The notes under the pieces: generated by a model
Databases searched by the model: none
Seen by the model: only the letters and a program-made list of their open reading frames with translations
What the model was told of the DNA's origin: nothing
Source: Candidatus Latescibacterota bacterium
Lineage (GTDB): Bacteria; JAAXHH01; JACQVL01
Direction: 5' to 3'
Assembly: GCA_016209865.1 (NCBI GenBank)
Contig: JACQVL010000304.1
Span: forward strand, 1 to 33,002
DNA length: 33,002 bases
Part shown: positions 30,919 to 33,002 of the stretch, piece after piece
How positions within the stretch are numbered: position 1 is the first letter of the stretch
Layout of the letters: each line of letters starts with the position of its first letter
Position numbers and translations under genes: made by a program

Positions 30919-31281
30919 TCAGTCTCCGAGCAACCGTTGGACCTTCGCGTACAGCTCCTCCACGTCGATCGGCTTGGTCAGGTAGGCGTTACACCCCGCT
31001 TTCAGGGCGCGCCGGTCGTCCCCGGCCATCGCGTGGGCAGTCACGGCGATGATGGGCACGTCCCGGAGGGCTTCCATCGCCCGAATGCGAGCGACCAGCG
31101 CCCAGCCATCCAGTTTGGGCAGCGACAGGTCGGTGAGGATCAGGTCCGGGCGCTCCGTCTCGGCGAGTGCCAGGCCCTGGAGGCCATCGACTGCCTCGAC
31201 GATCGCGTAGTCCTCCTCCAGGAGCTGCACGATCAGGTCGCGGTTCATCTCGACGTCTTCGATGACGAGGATTTTTTTCAT
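30919..31281 (-). CDS. Single-domain response regulator (CheY-like receiver)
   Basis: The 120-residue receiver has no output domain. Acid pocket IEDVEMN (E8, D9), phospho-Asp D51 in LTDLSLPKLDG, T81 in AVTAHAM and K103 in LTKPID are all present, so it should be phosphorylatable. The sequence ends directly after helix 5. Its ATG overlaps the stop of the hybrid kinase (ATGA, 31278-31281), showing coupling. It resembles DivK-type phosphorelay intermediates. A likely function is to carry phosphate between the hybrid protein upstream and the receiver-kinase downstream. Confidence 0.92.
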   Translation of the reverse strand: MKKILVIEDVEMNRDLIVQLLEEDYAIVEAVDGLQGLALAETERPDLILTDLSLPKLDGWALVARIRAMEALRDVPIIAVTAHAMAGDDRRALKAGCNAYLTKPIDVEELYAKVQRLLGD

Positions 31282-32924
31282 GGCCTAACCCCCCGCAACT
31301 CGCGGAGCAGCGCGTCCCGATCCAACCCGGCCTTCTGCAGCACGCCACTCACGCGCTCCCGCAACAACGTCCGCTCCCTCTCGCTCAAGTCCTTTGCGGT
31401 CACCACCACCACCGGAATCGCCCGCAGCGCCGGGTCGGCCTGCAACCGCTCGATCACCGCAAACCCGTCCAGCTCCGGCATCAGCAGGTCGAGCAAGATC
31501 GCGTCGGGACGGACACTCTGGATCATGGTGAGCGCTTCTTGCCCATCAGCCGCCGTCCGCACCCGGTAGGCCGTCCCCTCCAGCATCTGCGTCAGCAGAC
31601 TCCGCACGTCCGGGTCGTCGTCCACGATCAGGACGTCGTGCCGGTCCGCCCCCGCCAGCCGCGCCAACGCGGCCAGCAGCACCTCCCGCCGAATCGGCTT
31701 GACCAGATACTCCTGCACTCCCAGCCGGGAGGCCAGCACCCGGTTCTCCACGACCGAGATCACGATGATCGGAATGTCCTGCGTCTCCGGGTCGGTCTTC
31801 AGCGTCGCGATCGCCTCCCAGCCGTCCTTCCCCGGCAGGAGAATGTCCATCAGCACCGCCGCCGGATGGAGCGCCTTCACCTGAGCAATCCCCTCGTCCG
31901 CATTCCCCGCGCCTACGACCCGATAGCCCGCCTCGGCCAGGTCCTCCTGCACCAGAGTGATCACGTTCGGATCATCATCGATGGCGACGATAAGAGGTTT
32001 CAGGTTCCAGGTTTCAGGTTCCAGGGCGGCCTTCGGTTGATCGGGGGTTTGCAACCTGGAACTTGGAACCTGGAACTTGGAACTCTCCCCGTACCGCATC
32101 GGCACCCGCACCGTAAACGTCGAACCTGTGCCCACCTCGCTCTCGACCGTGATCGTGCCGCCTAAGAGTTCGGTCAGTTTCTTCGTGATCGACAATCCCA
32201 GGCCCGTGCCCCCGTACCGCCGGGTCGTCGACCCGTCCACCTGCCGGAACTCCTCGAAGATGTACTCCAGCGCCTCCGGCGGCATCCCGATGCCCGTGTC
32301 CGCGACCGCGATCGCCAGCAAGGCGGCCTCGTCGTGCGTGACCCGCACCGTGACGGAACCCGATTCGGTGAACTTGAGGGCATTGCTCAGCAGGTTGATG
32401 ATGATCTGCTTCAGCCGGGCTTCATCCGTGTGGGCCGACCCGACGTCGTCAGCGATCTCCTGCGTGAGCCTCACCCCCGCCTTGACCAGCGGACTGACCG
32501 TCGCGCAGCAGGTGGTGATGAGCTGTTGCACGTCGCAGGGCGCGGCCTGGATATCCACCCGGCCGGCCTCGATCTTGGACAGGTCGAGGATGTCGTTGAT
32601 GAGGGTGAGCAGGTGATCCGCGCTCAGCTTCACCTTCTCCAGGTTCTCCCGCTGCCGCGCAGGCAGCGCCTCCGCCCCCCGGTCCGTGGCGAACCAGATA
32701 TTCCCGTCCCGGTCCTCGAAAATGTTGCGTACCTCGCCAGCCAGGCCGGTGCTCCGGTCGAAGGTCGTCCAGCGCCACCGCTCCAGCACCGGGTCGGGCG
32801 AGGTCACGCGGAGCGCCTCCACCGCCAGGGCAGGGGAATTGCAAAATGAAAATTGCAAAATGCAAATTGCAAACAGACCCAACCCCCTAACCCCCTTCCC
32901 CGAGGGGGAAGGGGGAACAGGCAT
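31278..32924 (-). CDS. Hybrid sensor protein with propeller remnant, HATPase and two receivers; lacks the phosphoacceptor His
   Basis: Read from the ATG at 32924 (GGGGAG upstream) the protein has 548 residues; an ATG at 32969 is the alternative. There is a signal-peptide-like stretch (about 16-34, ending ALA). One strand set of a two-component propeller follows (RWRWTTFDRSTGLAGEVRNIFEDRDGNIWFATDRG, about 49-83). The sequence then passes without a break into AEALPARQRENLEKVKLSADHLLTLINDILDLSKIEAG, the second helix of HisKA. The first helix with the H-box (SHELRTP) is missing, as are the other blades and the membrane helix. The ATPase domain (NLLSNALKF, VADTGIGM, GGTGLGLSI) and two receivers (D360, D479) look intact. 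It is a probable in-frame deletion derivative. Confidence 0.85.
   Translation of the reverse strand: MPVPPSPSGKGVRGLGLFAICILQFSFCNSPALAVEALRVTSPDPVLERWRWTTFDRSTGLAGEVRNIFEDRDGNIWFATDRGAEALPARQRENLEKVKLSADHLLTLINDILDLSKIEAGRVDIQAAPCDVQQLITTCCATVSPLVKAGVRLTQEIADDVGSAHTDEARLKQIIINLLSNALKFTESGSVTVRVTHDEAALLAIAVADTGIGMPPEALEYIFEEFRQVDGSTTRRYGGTGLGLSITKKLTELLGGTITVESEVGTGSTFTVRVPMRYGESSKFQVPSSRLQTPDQPKAALEPETWNLKPLIVAIDDDPNVITLVQEDLAEAGYRVVGAGNADEGIAQVKALHPAAVLMDILLPGKDGWEAIATLKTDPETQDIPIIVISVVENRVLASRLGVQEYLVKPIRREVLLAALARLAGADRHDVLIVDDDPDVRSLLTQMLEGTAYRVRTAADGQEALTMIQSVRPDAILLDLLMPELDGFAVIERLQADPALRAIPVVVVTAKDLSERERTLLRERVSGVLQKAGLDRDALLRELRGVRP
31996..32084. repeat. Palindromic GGTTCCAGGTTTCAG repeat inside the hybrid-kinase gene
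   Basis: The left arm 31996-32024 (GGTTTCAGGTTCCAG units) and the right arm 32053-32084 (CTGGAACTTGGAAC units) are imperfect inverted repeats with a 28-bp loop. The element is in frame and encodes the linker between the ATPase domain and the first receiver (about residues 281-310). Such sequences are usually intergenic. Confidence 0.75.
32837..32873. repeat. TTTGCAATTTTGCA-type repeat coding for the signal-peptide core
   Basis: AATTGCAAAATG, AAAATTGCAAAATG and CAAATTGCAAA follow each other. Read on the minus strand this AT-rich repeat encodes FAICILQFSFCN, the hydrophobic core of the presumed signal peptide of the hybrid kinase. It contrasts strongly with the GC-rich flanks. Confidence 0.65.
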
Positions 32925-32955
32925 GTCTTCTCCCCTCTCCCTTCGGGAGGGCAGG
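32891..32955. repeat. C/G-rich hairpins around the hybrid-kinase start
   Basis: CCCCCTTCCCC (32891-32901) pairs exactly with GGGGAAGGGGG (32905-32915). A second, shorter stem CTCCC-TTC-GGGAG lies at 32937-32949, within the ribosome-site region. Codons made from the first palindrome give the odd N-terminus PPSPSGKGVRGLG. No gene is seen in 32970-33002. Confidence 0.6.
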
Positions 32956-33002
32956 GGTCGCGACCTCATGGGAGCGACAGGTTGGGTGGTGGGTCGGGGG
33001 AG

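Larger units (their letters stand above)
30590..30922. repeat. 13-bp direct repeats (30590-30602 and 30910-30922) bracketing the DUF5678 gene
   Basis: GATGCCCTCTCAG occurs at both places, 320 bp apart. On the minus strand it includes the TGA stop of the single-domain receiver and, in the second copy, the ribosome site GAGAGGG of the receiver-kinase. Removing the segment between them would join the two genes directly, so the DUF5678 cassette may be an insertion. Confidence 0.6.

Overview
High-GC bacterial chromosome (about 60% GC by eye) with dense coding on both strands. The leading genes are gatA, pssA-psd, an HtrA protease, a TalC-type transaldolase and an adenylylatable glutamine synthetase. 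These occur together with DUF4321 and DUF5678 proteins, a PC4-like coactivator, many two-component proteins and abundant short palindromic repeats. This recalls Nitrospirota or Methylomirabilota (NC10) genomes; that is an inference, because no marker gene in the window fixes the phylum.

Layout. 1-4614 (minus): one apparent operon, tal-htrA-psd-pssA-DUF4321-gatA, behind a near-consensus promoter. 4770-9120 (plus): glnA, a half-length glnE, an HU/IHF protein and a TPR-SPOR envelope protein. 9150-16378: an M1 metallopeptidase (minus), an ABC-F ATPase (plus), and a PC4-like protein with a copper-type P1B ATPase (minus), separated by GTAG-headed palindromes. 16641-21559: a PLP aminotransferase, two tandem paralogous TPR proteins, a RidA-family protein, an unknown acidic protein, a ferritin-like protein and a cupin. 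21670-22700: a compositionally different island with a promoter, two UUCG hairpins and a terminator (candidate small RNA of about 74 nt), directly followed by a NYN-domain ribonuclease-like gene; the tail of the upstream cupin gene is repeated on the far side. 22700-27512: kynureninase, a 562-aa unknown protein and a divergent LarA-like (DUF2088) protein. 27619-32924 (minus): a signalling cluster with a hybrid kinase lacking its phosphoacceptor region, a lone receiver, a DUF5678 protein, a receiver-kinase and a receiver-GAF-PP2C phosphatase.

Themes. (1) Nitrogen assimilation: glnA keeps the adenylylation tyrosine, but the adjacent glnE has only one nucleotidyltransferase half. (2) Phospholipid synthesis: psd and pssA overlap and are transcribed with the envelope protease. 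(3) Repeats: at least six families of short repeats sit at gene ends. In several genes the stop codon lies inside the repeat (TAG within a GTAG head, or within an AACGTT array), and two repeats lie inside the hybrid-kinase reading frame. (4) The best candidates for something new are the RNA plus NYN-nuclease locus at 21670-22430, whose order (promoter, structured RNA, terminator, nuclease) resembles type III toxin-antitoxin loci without the usual tandem repeats, and the REPIN-like 117-bp element present in two nearly identical copies.
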